Below are positions 1 to 8,436 of a stretch of 64,000 bases of DNA, piece by piece. The DNA comes from Acidobacterium sp. Its GTDB lineage: Bacteria; Acidobacteriota; Vicinamibacteria; Vicinamibacterales; UBA2999. The stretch spans positions 1 to 64,000 of the forward strand of contig NSIL01000010.1 in NCBI GenBank assembly GCA_002737365.1, written 5' to 3'. Both the position numbers and the translations under genes were made by a program. Each line of letters begins with the position of its first letter. Within the stretch, counting starts at the first letter, position 1. The notes below the pieces were generated by a model that made no database searches, had not been told where the DNA came from, and saw only the letters and a program-made list of their open reading frames with translations.

Positions 1-234
1 GCTGCCGCCGTGGGCCTTCGGCTGCTTCGCCAGCGCAGCACGCACCGCTCCGGCCACCGCCGAGGGCTCGACGTCCAGCTTGCGAAACACGCTCGGCACC
101 ACGCCGTTCGGTTGCTCGACGAGCGTGACCAGCAAGTGCTCGGGCTCCACCTGGGCGTGGCTCAACTCCGACGCCAATTGCGGCGCCGCCAGCACGGCCT
201 CCTGGGCCTTCTCGGTGAACTTGTTGAGATTCAT
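1..234 (-). CDS. clpB: ATP-dependent chaperone ClpB, N-terminal part (truncated by window edge)
   Basis: Reverse strand reads MNLNKFTEKAQEAVLAAPQLASELSHAQVEPEHLLVTLVEQPNGVVPSVFRKLDVEPSAVAGAVRAALAKQ, the Clp N-domain of ClpB; an in-frame ATG also exists at 249. Confidence 0.88.
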   Translation of the reverse strand, partial: MNLNKFTEKAQEAVLAAPQLASELSHAQVEPEHLLVTLVEQPNGVVPSVFRKLDVEPSAVAGAVRAALAKQPKAHGGS

Positions 235-266
235 GATCGCCGCCGCCATTCACTATTCGCTGTGGG

Positions 267-1223
267 CTATTTCTTGATGCTACGCAGCGATTCATACAGC
301 GCGCGCTCTTCGTCGCTGAGCGCCTTCGGAATCTCGACGTCCACATTCGCATAGAGATCGCCACGCTCGTCGGGTTTGCCGACCGACGGCAGGCCCTGAC
401 CGCGCAGCCGAAAGCGCTGGCCGCTCTGCGTCCCGGCCGGCACCTTGAGACGCAACGTCTTGGCTTCCGGGGTCACGACGTCCACCTCGCCGCCCAGGAC
501 CGCGATCGTCACCGGCACGCGCGTCTTGGTGTAGACGTCGCGGCCCTTGATCTCGAAGATCGGGTGCGGCTTCAGCTGCACGCGTAAATACAAGTCGCCG
601 CTCGGGCCACTCCCGGTGCCTCGGCCGCCTTCGCCGGCGACGCGCACGCGCGAGCCGTCGGTGACCCCGGCGGGGATGCGCACCTCGACCGACCGCTGGT
701 GCCCGTCGTGCCGCAACTGCAAGCGCTGCACGCTACCGCGCAGCGCGTCTTCAAGATCCAGCTCGAAGGAATGTTCGACGTCCTGTCCCTTCCGACTGCG
801 AGGACGGCCGCGGCCACCGCGGCTACCGGCCGATGGCTCCGGGCCGCCCATGCCACCAAAAAAAGTCGTGAAGAAATCCGAAAATGGGCGCTCGCCGCCG
901 AACATGTCGGCCATGTCCTCCTGCGACATAGCGTGAAAGCCGCCGCCCGCGCCCTGGCTGAATGGCTGGCCGCCTCGCGGCGGGGGCGCGTTCTCGTAGG
1001 CGCGCCAGTTGGCGCCCAGGTCGTCGTATTTCTTTCGCTTCGCCGGGTCGCTCAGCACCTCGTTGGCTTCGTTCACTTCCTTGAATTTCGCCTCCGCGCC
1101 CTTGTCGCCAGGATTCACGTCGGGGTGATGCTTGCGCGCGAGCTTGCGGAACGCCTGCTTGATCTCTCTCTCAGAGGCCGTCTTCGCGACGCCGAGCGTG
1201 GTGTAGTAGTCCTTGAAATCCAC
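267..1223 (-). CDS. DnaJ-class molecular chaperone (CbpA-like, J domain + C-terminal substrate-binding domains)
   Basis: MDFKDYYTTLGVAKTASEREIKQAFRKLARKHHPDVNPGD J domain with HPD; no zinc-finger repeats. Confidence 0.92.
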   Translation of the reverse strand: MDFKDYYTTLGVAKTASEREIKQAFRKLARKHHPDVNPGDKGAEAKFKEVNEANEVLSDPAKRKKYDDLGANWRAYENAPPPRGGQPFSQGAGGGFHAMSQEDMADMFGGERPFSDFFTTFFGGMGGPEPSAGSRGGRGRPRSRKGQDVEHSFELDLEDALRGSVQRLQLRHDGHQRSVEVRIPAGVTDGSRVRVAGEGGRGTGSGPSGDLYLRVQLKPHPIFEIKGRDVYTKTRVPVTIAVLGGEVDVVTPEAKTLRLKVPAGTQSGQRFRLRGQGLPSVGKPDERGDLYANVDVEIPKALSDEERALYESLRSIKK

Positions 1224-1262
1224 TGTCTTTAGGATACGTCCGCCGACGCTGCACGCGGCAGG

Positions 1263-1514
1263 TTAGCTGGAGGGGTCGAGCTTGCGCGCGGCGAGTACCG
1301 CCTTGACGAGGTCTTCCGGGACATCCACGGGCAGCTCATCGCTCTGTTCGTCGCAGGCCATCCGGCCGGCCTTGACGCAACCCTCGTACTGAACCAGATA
1401 CTCGCGGCAGTTGCGACAGCGGGTGAGGTGCAACTCGAAGTGCTCGCGGTTCTCCGCGGGGAGCTCGCCGCTCACGTAGTCCATCAGGAATTCCGCCAGT
1501 TCGCGGCACCTCAT
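1263..1514 (-). CDS. anti-sigma factor, zinc-finger (HxxxCxxC) type
   Basis: H-L-T-R-C-R-N-C motif; ATGA overlap with upstream ECF sigma gene. Confidence 0.82.
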   Translation of the reverse strand: MRCRELAEFLMDYVSGELPAENREHFELHLTRCRNCREYLVQYEGCVKAGRMACDEQSDELPVDVPEDLVKAVLAARKLDPSS

Positions 1515-2152
1515 GACAGCTTCCCTCCCGGGGTCTCTCCCGCCTTCGCAGAGGCCGGCCCGGCCAGGTGGGGCGCCAACAACGTCCGTAGGGCCTGCCT
1601 GGCCCGGTGCAGGCGAATTTTCGCGGCGTTCGCGGTCAAGCCCAGCATTTTCGCGGTTTCCTCGGTATCCAACCCTTCGATGTCGCGCAGCACGAGAACG
1701 GTACGGTAGCTCTCGGGCAACTCGTCGATCTTGGCCCGGACCAACTGGCGGGTCTCGGCCCGCTCCATCGCGATGTCAACCGGCTCTTCCCAGCTCCTAA
1801 ATCGCTCCTCGTGGTGCCCATCGTCCAGAAAGAAGGGGAGCAGGGTCTCGATCGACTGCTCGGGCTTGCGCTTGCGGGTGCGCAGCTTCATCAGCGCCGC
1901 GTTCACGGCAATGCGGTGCAGCCAGGTGGATAACTTGGAGTTGCCCTCGAAACGGTCGACGTTCCTGAAGGCATTCAGGAAGGCGTCCTGCACCACATCG
2001 CGGGCATCTTCCTCGGAGTCGAGGATGCGGCGGGTCACGGCCAACAGGCGGCCGCCGTAGGTGCGAACGACCTGCTCGTACGCCGACTCGTCGCCGGCGC
2101 GCAGCTGGGCGATGAGGCCAGTCTCATCATCAACAGGTGTCGCGGTGCCCAC
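1511..2152 (-). CDS. ECF RNA polymerase sigma factor (RpoE-like)
   Basis: sigma2 DVVQDAFLNAFRNVDRFEG..KLSTWLHRIAVN and sigma4 LPESYRTVLVLRDIEGLDTEETAKMLGLT; start set at in-frame GTG 2152 rather than the longer ORF. Confidence 0.88.
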   Translation of the reverse strand: MGTATPVDDETGLIAQLRAGDESAYEQVVRTYGGRLLAVTRRILDSEEDARDVVQDAFLNAFRNVDRFEGNSKLSTWLHRIAVNAALMKLRTRKRKPEQSIETLLPFFLDDGHHEERFRSWEEPVDIAMERAETRQLVRAKIDELPESYRTVLVLRDIEGLDTEETAKMLGLTANAAKIRLHRARQALRTLLAPHLAGPASAKAGETPGGKLS

Positions 2153-2222
2153 CCAACGGAGCGTATCATGAGGCCAATCGCATGTTGACCGATGCACCTC
2201 ACGGCGGTCGCCCGCGAATAGA

Positions 2223-3464
2223 ATGTTAGCCACCACCATGCACCACATCGTCCTGGCCCTAGGCGGCCTCACCCTCAGCGCTGGCCTGTTCGCTGCTGCC
2301 AAGCCGACACCACGCGCCACGCCCGATGCTGTGGGCCTATCGGCCGAGCGGCTACAGAACGCCACCGCCGTCCTGCGCCAAGCGGTCGTCGATCACAAGA
2401 TTGCCGGTGCCGTGGCCCTGGTCGCGAGGCACGGCAAGATCGCGTACCTGGAACCAGTCGGCTGGCAGGATGTCACGTCGCGCGCGCCCATGGGTGAGCG
2501 CACACTCTTTCGCATCTACTCGCAGACCAAGGCGATAACGGCGGTCGCGGTCATGATGCTGCGTGACGAAGGGAAGTTCCAGCTCGCGGATCCCGTCGCG
2601 AAGTGGCTGCCGGAATTCAACCACGTCATGGTGCTGACGACGGACGGCGGATCGCGCCAGCCGTCTCGTGAGATCACGGTTGAGGATCTGTTGCTGCACA
2701 CCTCTGGCCTCAGCCATCGCAACGATGCGCCGTATCGACAGCGCCAGGTGCGGGTCCGATCGCAGGGGCTGCCGCGCTTCGTCACCAACATCACGCAGGC
2801 GCCGCTAATGGAGGATCCCGGCACCCGTTTTCGCTACAGCGAGGGCACGACGGTGCTCGGGCGCCTCGTGGAGATCTGGTCGGGCACGCCGTTCGATACG
2901 TTCGTGACCGAGCGCATCCTGAAGCCGCTGGGGATGGACGACACCTCGTTCTGGGTGGAAGGCGAGGCGCAGGCCCGTCTCGCCACGGTCTATCGCCTGG
3001 CTCCAACCGGCGGGCTGACGCCGTTCGAGATCGAAGAGGACGTGCCGTTCACCAGGCGGCCAGCCTTGATCGAGGGTGCCGTGGGCCTCGTTTCGACGGC
3101 CCCAGACTTCCTGCGCTTCTGCCAGATGCTGCTCAACAAGGGTGAACTCGACGGCGTGCGATTGCTCTCAGCAAAGACGGTGGAGGTGATGACGAAGAAC
3201 GGCTTGGCGTCGCCGGTGCTGCAGCAACGCGGCGGCGCTACGGGCTGGGGCCTTGCCAACGTCGACGTCGTCGTCACGCCGAGCCCGCGCGGGTATCTCA
3301 CGTCCGCCGGCGAGTACGGATGGGACGGATCGGCAGGCACGTTCTTTTCGATCGACCCAGAGCGGCAGCTCATCGTCATGCTGTTCGCGCAGAATATCCC
3401 GGCCAGTCCCGAAGGTCTTCGACAGCGCTTCAAGGTGGCCATCGATCAATCCGTTCGTCAGTAG
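2223..3464 (+). CDS. serine hydrolase, beta-lactamase class C/esterase family, secreted
   Basis: signal peptide; FRIYSQTKAITAV (SxxK-like) and RYSEGTTVLG. Confidence 0.85.
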   Translation: MLATTMHHIVLALGGLTLSAGLFAAAKPTPRATPDAVGLSAERLQNATAVLRQAVVDHKIAGAVALVARHGKIAYLEPVGWQDVTSRAPMGERTLFRIYSQTKAITAVAVMMLRDEGKFQLADPVAKWLPEFNHVMVLTTDGGSRQPSREITVEDLLLHTSGLSHRNDAPYRQRQVRVRSQGLPRFVTNITQAPLMEDPGTRFRYSEGTTVLGRLVEIWSGTPFDTFVTERILKPLGMDDTSFWVEGEAQARLATVYRLAPTGGLTPFEIEEDVPFTRRPALIEGAVGLVSTAPDFLRFCQMLLNKGELDGVRLLSAKTVEVMTKNGLASPVLQQRGGATGWGLANVDVVVTPSPRGYLTSAGEYGWDGSAGTFFSIDPERQLIVMLFAQNIPASPEGLRQRFKVAIDQSVRQ

Positions 3465-3478
3465 ACAGGTGTGCCATT

Positions 3479-4459
3479 GTGACCCGAGCCATTGTCGTCG
3501 CACTGTTTCTCGCTGGCGCCCTCTCACAGGTCGCGCCCTCCACCTCCGCGCAAGCGCCCGCCTCGCGGGCCCCGCGCAACGCCGAGGAGTTCGAGGTGGT
3601 GTTTCAGCAGGTCAAGAATTGGGGCCGCTGGGGCGCGAACGACCAGTTGGGCTCGGCCAATTTGCTCACCGCCGAGACGCGCAAGCGTGCCATTGCCCTC
3701 GCCAAGACGGGCGAGTCGGTGTCGCTCTCGCATAATCTGATCACCGATAAGGCCGACGACAACGCCAGCCCGTTCGAGCACACCATGCTCGGCGCCAACA
3801 ACATGGACAAGTATGGCGTGTCGTACCACGGCTACGCGCACAGCCACATCGACGGGCTGTGCCACATTCTCTACAAGGGCCAGACCTACAACGGCTACCC
3901 GACGGCGGACGTCAACACGCCCGCCGGCTGCGTCAAGCTCGGCATCGAGAACCTGAAGCAGGGCGTGATCACGCGTGGCGTCCTGATCGACATCCCGTTG
4001 CTGCGTGGGGTTCCGTATCTCGAACCGGGTACGGCGATCTACGTCGAGGACATCGAGGCGTGGGAGACGAAGGCGGGAATCAGGATCGGCCCCGGCGACG
4101 CCATCCTCCTGCGGACCGGCCGTTGGGCCCGCCGCGACAAGGTCGGAGCCTGGAACGTCGGGCGCAACGCCGCGGGTTTTCACGCCTCGATCGCGCCGTG
4201 GATCAAGGCTCGCGGCGTGGCCTTCGTCGGCAGCGACGCGGCGCAGGACGTGGTGCCTTCGATGGTCGAAGGTCTCGCCCTGCCGGTGCACACACTGCTG
4301 CTGACCGGCATGGGGATCAACCTGCTGGACAATCAGGATCTTGAGAGCCTCGCGGTCACCGCCTTGCGGCTCAAGCGCTGGTCGTTCATGCTGACCATCG
4401 CGCCGCTGGCGGTGAAGGGCGGCACTGGCTCGCCGGCCAACATCCTCGCGACGTTCTAG
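3479..4459 (+). CDS. cyclase family protein (kynurenine formamidase-like), secreted
   Basis: HSHIDGLCHI metal-binding motif; GTG start followed by a signal peptide. Confidence 0.8.
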   Translation: MTRAIVVALFLAGALSQVAPSTSAQAPASRAPRNAEEFEVVFQQVKNWGRWGANDQLGSANLLTAETRKRAIALAKTGESVSLSHNLITDKADDNASPFEHTMLGANNMDKYGVSYHGYAHSHIDGLCHILYKGQTYNGYPTADVNTPAGCVKLGIENLKQGVITRGVLIDIPLLRGVPYLEPGTAIYVEDIEAWETKAGIRIGPGDAILLRTGRWARRDKVGAWNVGRNAAGFHASIAPWIKARGVAFVGSDAAQDVVPSMVEGLALPVHTLLLTGMGINLLDNQDLESLAVTALRLKRWSFMLTIAPLAVKGGTGSPANILATF

Positions 4460-4515
4460 CTGACCGCGATCGGGAATTTCGCCAGGTAATCTGGCGTCTT
4501 GAGGTAAGGAATCGA

Positions 4516-5409
4516 ATGGGTCGAAAAGCCAAGGGCAAGAAAGCGGCAACCGCGGACATCTCCGGATCGTTCCGGCCGTCACCCAACTGGCCGCTGCTGG
4601 CGCTCAGTCTGGTCGGCGTGGCACTGGCCGGCTATTTGTCGTGGACCGCGGTGACCAGCACGGCCGTGCAAGGCTGCGCCGAAGGCGGCGGTTGCGATGC
4701 GGTGCTGGCGAGCCGATGGGCGACGCTGCTAGGTGTGCCGACAGCGGTGTGGGGCTTGCTGACCTACCTCGCGCTGGCGGGCACTGCGTTCATCCGGCGA
4801 GCCGAGACACAGTGGCGGTGGGCCTGGACCATGGCTTTCTTCGGCGCGCTCTACAGCATCTACCTGACGACGATTTCACTGACCATGCTCGGCGCGACCT
4901 GCCCATATTGCCTGACCAGCCTGGCCCTGATGACGTCGATCCTGGTCGTCGTCACCCTCCAGCGGCCGTTCACCATCAAAGGCTTCTCCTGGCAGCGGTG
5001 GTTCACCTGGCGTGGCGCGGTGTCAGCCACCATGATCGGGTTCCTGCACCTGAACTACATCGGCGTCGTGGGCCGGGTGCCGGGCGTCGAGGACCCCATG
5101 TCGCGCGCCCTTGCCGTTCACCTGGCCAAGAGCGGCGCGGTCATGTACGGCGCCCACTGGTGCGACCACTGCCGGCAGCAGAAGCAGCTGTTCGGCGAAG
5201 CCTCGAAGCGTCTTCCGTACGTCGAGTGCAGCACGGGTGGACAGGGCACGCCGCAGACGGCGGAATGCAGCAGCCGAGGGATCAAGACCTACCCGACGTG
5301 GGTCATCAACGGCCAACGCTACGCCGAGGTCCTCACCCAAACCCGGCTCGCGCAACTCACCGGCTTTCAGCCCCCGGCCGCGCCAGCCTCGGGCAGTGGG
5401 GAACCGTAG
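4516..5409 (+). CDS. vitamin K epoxide reductase (VKOR) family protein with C-terminal thioredoxin-like domain
   Basis: 4-TM VKOR pattern with CPYC, then GAHWCDHCRQQKQLF. Confidence 0.85.
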   Translation: MGRKAKGKKAATADISGSFRPSPNWPLLALSLVGVALAGYLSWTAVTSTAVQGCAEGGGCDAVLASRWATLLGVPTAVWGLLTYLALAGTAFIRRAETQWRWAWTMAFFGALYSIYLTTISLTMLGATCPYCLTSLALMTSILVVVTLQRPFTIKGFSWQRWFTWRGAVSATMIGFLHLNYIGVVGRVPGVEDPMSRALAVHLAKSGAVMYGAHWCDHCRQQKQLFGEASKRLPYVECSTGGQGTPQTAECSSRGIKTYPTWVINGQRYAEVLTQTRLAQLTGFQPPAAPASGSGEP

Positions 5410-5737
5410 GCGGCCCGCAGGGATTTCGACGACCCTTTGCCGCGCTGGCGGCCACATAGTACCTGACTAACATCCGCGACTACCGCGCCTGCAACAACAC
5501 CGAGAGCTTTCGGCACGGTGTCGCGCACGGTGCCGATGGCGACGTGGGATGAGGCATTTGCATCGGAGTGGGGCATTGCCCGGCGACACAACACCCGCGC
5601 GTTCCTGCTGAGCCTCTACGCGAGCGTCACCAACAGTGAGAATGCTGGCGTCCGGCGGTTGCTGCCACCAATTCGCGAGGGGCTGAAGCGCCTATCTTGA
5701 TGTCGGGGTCCGGCTAAAGCCGGACGCCATCTCGCCC

Positions 5738-6736
5738 TTAGATCGTTCGCAGGTACGTGGCGCGCGCCTCTTCGAGGCTCTCGAGGATGCGGTCGGCAAA
5801 GGCCTGCGGCGCGACCACACGCGCCGCCGGCCCAAAGCCCATCACCCACGCCTGTAGTTCCCAATCAAGCACGACGTTCAACGTCAGGCGAAGGCACCCA
5901 TCGGCGCGTTCCTCAATGGCTTGCGACGCATGCCATTGGCGCTCGCGCACGTACGGCGCTTCAGCGGCCGTGAATTCGATCACGACGGGCTCTGGCGTCC
6001 CCGAGAACGCCCCGAGTGAATGCGGAAACACCGCGGCAGGGGAGTCGGCCACCGGACTGAAGCGCTCTTCGAGTGCGACCGCCTGCTCGATACGCTGCAC
6101 TGCGAACGTCCGCATCTCCGCGTAGGCGGGTACGAACGCCTGCAGATACAAACCGCCCTGCGCATACGCCAGCCGGTAGGGTTCGACGATGTAGTCCTTG
6201 AGCTGCTTGCTGGAAAAGGAGTGATACCGCATGCGGACGCGGCGGCGGCCGAGAATGGACGACATCAGCGTGTCCACCGCCTTGGCCGCAGTCGTGCCGG
6301 CCAGCGGTCGGGAGCCATGCTCCTTGGCGCCAAGCGCGTCGGGCAGGCTCTCGATGAACTTCCAGAGCGCGGGCGGCAGCGCTTCGTAGAGCTTGTCGAA
6401 GGCCGAGGCGAGGCTGTCCTGGAACGGCCCTCCGGCCACCGCCGACAGCACCGTTCGGCTGAGATACAGCGCGCACAGTTCCGACAACGAGAACCCCGCC
6501 GCTGCCACGCCCTTGAACACCTCGCGGTTCAGCGTGAACGCGGTCTTGCCATCGCGCTTGATGGCCTCAATGGGGAAGCCGGCCTGGGTCAGCGCGTCGA
6601 GGTCGCGCCGGATGGTCCGTTCCGAGACCCCCTCGCCGACGACGTCCTTGGCCTCGGCGAGGGACAACCCCCGGGCCCGCCCCTCCAGGGTCAGCAAAAT
6701 GCGCCACTGGCGGACTATCTCGGTATGACGTTCCAT
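5738..6736 (-). CDS. HTH + WYL domain transcriptional regulator
   Basis: N-terminal HTH (VSERTIRRDLDALTQAGFPIEA), WYL-like core (YHSFSSKQLKDYIVEPYRLAYAQGGLYLQAF). Confidence 0.85.
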   Translation of the reverse strand: MERHTEIVRQWRILLTLEGRARGLSLAEAKDVVGEGVSERTIRRDLDALTQAGFPIEAIKRDGKTAFTLNREVFKGVAAAGFSLSELCALYLSRTVLSAVAGGPFQDSLASAFDKLYEALPPALWKFIESLPDALGAKEHGSRPLAGTTAAKAVDTLMSSILGRRRVRMRYHSFSSKQLKDYIVEPYRLAYAQGGLYLQAFVPAYAEMRTFAVQRIEQAVALEERFSPVADSPAAVFPHSLGAFSGTPEPVVIEFTAAEAPYVRERQWHASQAIEERADGCLRLTLNVVLDWELQAWVMGFGPAARVVAPQAFADRILESLEEARATYLRTI

Positions 6737-6777
6737 GGGGTCCTGGAATCAGGCAGAGAGGTGAACTTTAAGGGCTG

Positions 6778-6790
6778 GCACACCGTGTGC
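6778..6790. promoter_or_regulatory. candidate operator: perfect inverted repeat GCACAC-C-GTGTGC between divergent genes
   Basis: 6-bp arms, 1-nt spacer, in the intergenic region upstream of the WYL regulator. Confidence 0.35.
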
Positions 6791-6894
6791 ATCAGCAGGC
6801 AGCAGTGTGCAAGTTGATGAAACGGCGTCCCGCCAATGCGCGACGGGAAACCCTGCTGACCTGATCTGTCACGCGCAGCCAATAAGGTGTCGTT

Positions 6895-7152
6895 ATGACG
6901 ATTCGCATCCGCTTCCGCCGACCCGCTCCCGCCGCCAAGAAGGTGTGCCAGCACTGTGAGAACCGGCGCAGCCTGTTCCGCCAAGAGGGCATTGCCAAGT
7001 GGGATCCCTACTACGCGCTCTGCTACAAGTGCTACCAGCGCTACGTCACTCGCGCCCAGGCGGCACCGGTACTGCGGGACGCAGCGGCCATTGCCGCCCG
7101 TCCCCCTCGTAAAACACTCGCTCTAGAAACAGGCCTGATGACGGCGCAGTAA
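6895..7152 (+). CDS. small protein with CxxC...CxxC (probable zinc-binding), unknown function
   Basis: VCQHCENRRSLF...YALCYKCYQRY; 3' end overlaps truA tail-to-tail. Confidence 0.55.
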   Translation: MTIRIRFRRPAPAAKKVCQHCENRRSLFRQEGIAKWDPYYALCYKCYQRYVTRAQAAPVLRDAAAIAARPPRKTLALETGLMTAQ

Positions 7153-7891
7153 GCTCCGCCGGTGTCGGCTTGCCGACACGCGGTGTCGACTTCGAATGTA
7201 GAGGCGGGCCTTCAGGCCCGCCTGCGGCAAGGAGGCGGTCGATGTCCTCAACGGCCATCCCGCCCTTGCCGATCGCCGCCAGCACGCCGACCATGCGCCG
7301 CACCATCTTCCAGATGAAGTGCGAGCCGGCCACACGGACCAGGATGAGGTCACCGTCCTCGATAAGGGTCACCTCGTCCACCAGGACTTCGGTCGACTTC
7401 TCATCTGGATCATCGTCGCTGAAGGCCTGGAAGTCGTGCATCCCCGTGAGCCGGCCTGCCGCGGCCTGCATGCGGGACAGATCCAGTGGCTCGCGCACCC
7501 ACCACACGAAAGGCTTGGCAAACGCGCTGCGCCGGCGCGACAACTGATACAGGTAGCTGCGCGCCACCGCGCTATGTCGCGCATGAAAGCGATGCGGCAC
7601 CGTGTCCACGGCGAGAACGTGAATGTCGGCCGGCAAGGCGTCGTTGATCCCGCGGCGAAGGGTTTCAGCCGGTAACGGCTTGCGCAGGTCGAGGTGGGCC
7701 ACCTGACGCAAGGCATGGACGCCCGCGTCCGTGCGGCCGGAGCCGTAGAATTCGAAGGTCTTGTCGCGCGTCAGCTCGCCGATCGCCCGTTCGATCTCAC
7801 CCTGAATGGTCTTGGCGTTCTTCTGCTTTTGCCAGCCGCTGTAGCGCGTTCCCGCGTATTCGATCGTGAGCTTGTATCTGGGCACGAACAA
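7046..7891 (-). CDS. truA: tRNA pseudouridine(38-40) synthase TruA
   Basis: YKLTIEYAGTRYSGWQKQKNAKTIQGEIE..GSGRTDAGVHALRQVAH; carries an extra repeat-encoded segment near the C-terminus. Confidence 0.95.
   Translation of the reverse strand: MFVPRYKLTIEYAGTRYSGWQKQKNAKTIQGEIERAIGELTRDKTFEFYGSGRTDAGVHALRQVAHLDLRKPLPAETLRRGINDALPADIHVLAVDTVPHRFHARHSAVARSYLYQLSRRRSAFAKPFVWWVREPLDLSRMQAAAGRLTGMHDFQAFSDDDPDEKSTEVLVDEVTLIEDGDLILVRVAGSHFIWKMVRRMVGVLAAIGKGGMAVEDIDRLLAAGGPEGPPLHSKSTPRVGKPTPAELTAPSSGLFLERVFYEGDGRQWPLRPAVPVPPGRE
7162..7179. repeat. palindrome GTGTCGGC-TT-GCCGACAC (within truA)
   Basis: perfect 8-bp arms, 2-nt loop. Confidence 0.8.
7198..7223 (+). repeat. REP-like element GTAG + AGGCGGGCC-TTCA-GGCCCGCCT (within truA)
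   Basis: GTAG head followed by perfect 9-bp hairpin; related copy at 16898. Confidence 0.8.
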
Positions 7892-7906
7892 TCATGATAA
7901 TGCCGC

Positions 7907-8296
7907 ATGTCGATTCACAGACCTGTTCACGCCGCAAATCTTCCGAAACCCGCCGGCCCGTACTCCCCGGGGGTCAATTTCGAGCGCCTGATCTTCGTCT
8001 CGGGCCAGGGTGCCACCGACCCAGCCACTGGCGAGCTGGCCGGCGCCGACGTCGAGACTCAGACCGAGCAGTGCCTCAAGAACCTGCAGGCCATTCTCAA
8101 GGCCGGCGGCTCGGACCTGCCGCACGTGCTGCGCTGCGGCGTGTTCCTGCTCGACATGAAGGAGTTTCAGCTCATGAACGGGGTCTACGCCCGCGTGTTC
8201 GGCGAGCATCGGCCGGCACGCACCACAATTCAGGCGGCCGGCCTTCCGGGCGTCGGCCTACGGGTGGAGATCGACTGCATCGCCTACGTCCCGTAG
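7907..8296 (+). CDS. RidA family protein (YjgF/YER057c/UK114)
   Basis: GPYSPGVNFERLIFVSGQGATDPATGEL..RPARTTIQAAGLPGVGLRVEIDCIAY. Confidence 0.92.
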   Translation: MSIHRPVHAANLPKPAGPYSPGVNFERLIFVSGQGATDPATGELAGADVETQTEQCLKNLQAILKAGGSDLPHVLRCGVFLLDMKEFQLMNGVYARVFGEHRPARTTIQAAGLPGVGLRVEIDCIAYVP

Positions 8297-8340
8297 GGCG
8301 TCAGACACCGTTCCAGAATTTGCCACGGTGTCTGGCACCC
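8293..8340 (+). repeat. REP-like element: GTAG head + long imperfect hairpin (GTCAGACACCGT...ACGGTGTCTGGCAC)
   Basis: about 16-bp stem with 1-2 mismatches; GTAG includes the TAG stop of the RidA gene. Confidence 0.75.
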
Positions 8341-8346
8341 TATAAT
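8320..8346 (+). promoter_or_regulatory. candidate sigma70-type promoter TTGCCA-N15-TATAAT
   Basis: consensus TATAAT directly abutting the hairpin; spacer short. Confidence 0.4.
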
Positions 8347-8436
8347 CGGTCCCTGTCACCCGAGGGGATGCGGGCGAAGGCGTTCGGCTGGCACGCGGCC
8401 GTCCAGGGCTTTGGGGCCCTGGCCTTGGTGGCTGCG

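Noticed and set aside
547-1232. Long + strand ORFs opposite the DnaJ-class gene (e.g. 699..1232)
   Set aside because: Antisense open frames typical of high-GC coding DNA; Arg/Ala/His-rich translations without recognisable motifs
5518-5700. 60-aa + ORF MSRTVPMATWDEAFASEWGIARRHNTRAF...
   Set aside because: Could be a small gene, but no motif, no clear Shine-Dalgarno, and its end runs into a repeat; not supported enough to list
6776-6791. TGGCACACCGTGTGCA as a sigma-54 -24/-12 promoter
   Set aside because: The -12 element reads GTGC rather than TTGC/ATGC, and the site is better explained as a palindrome
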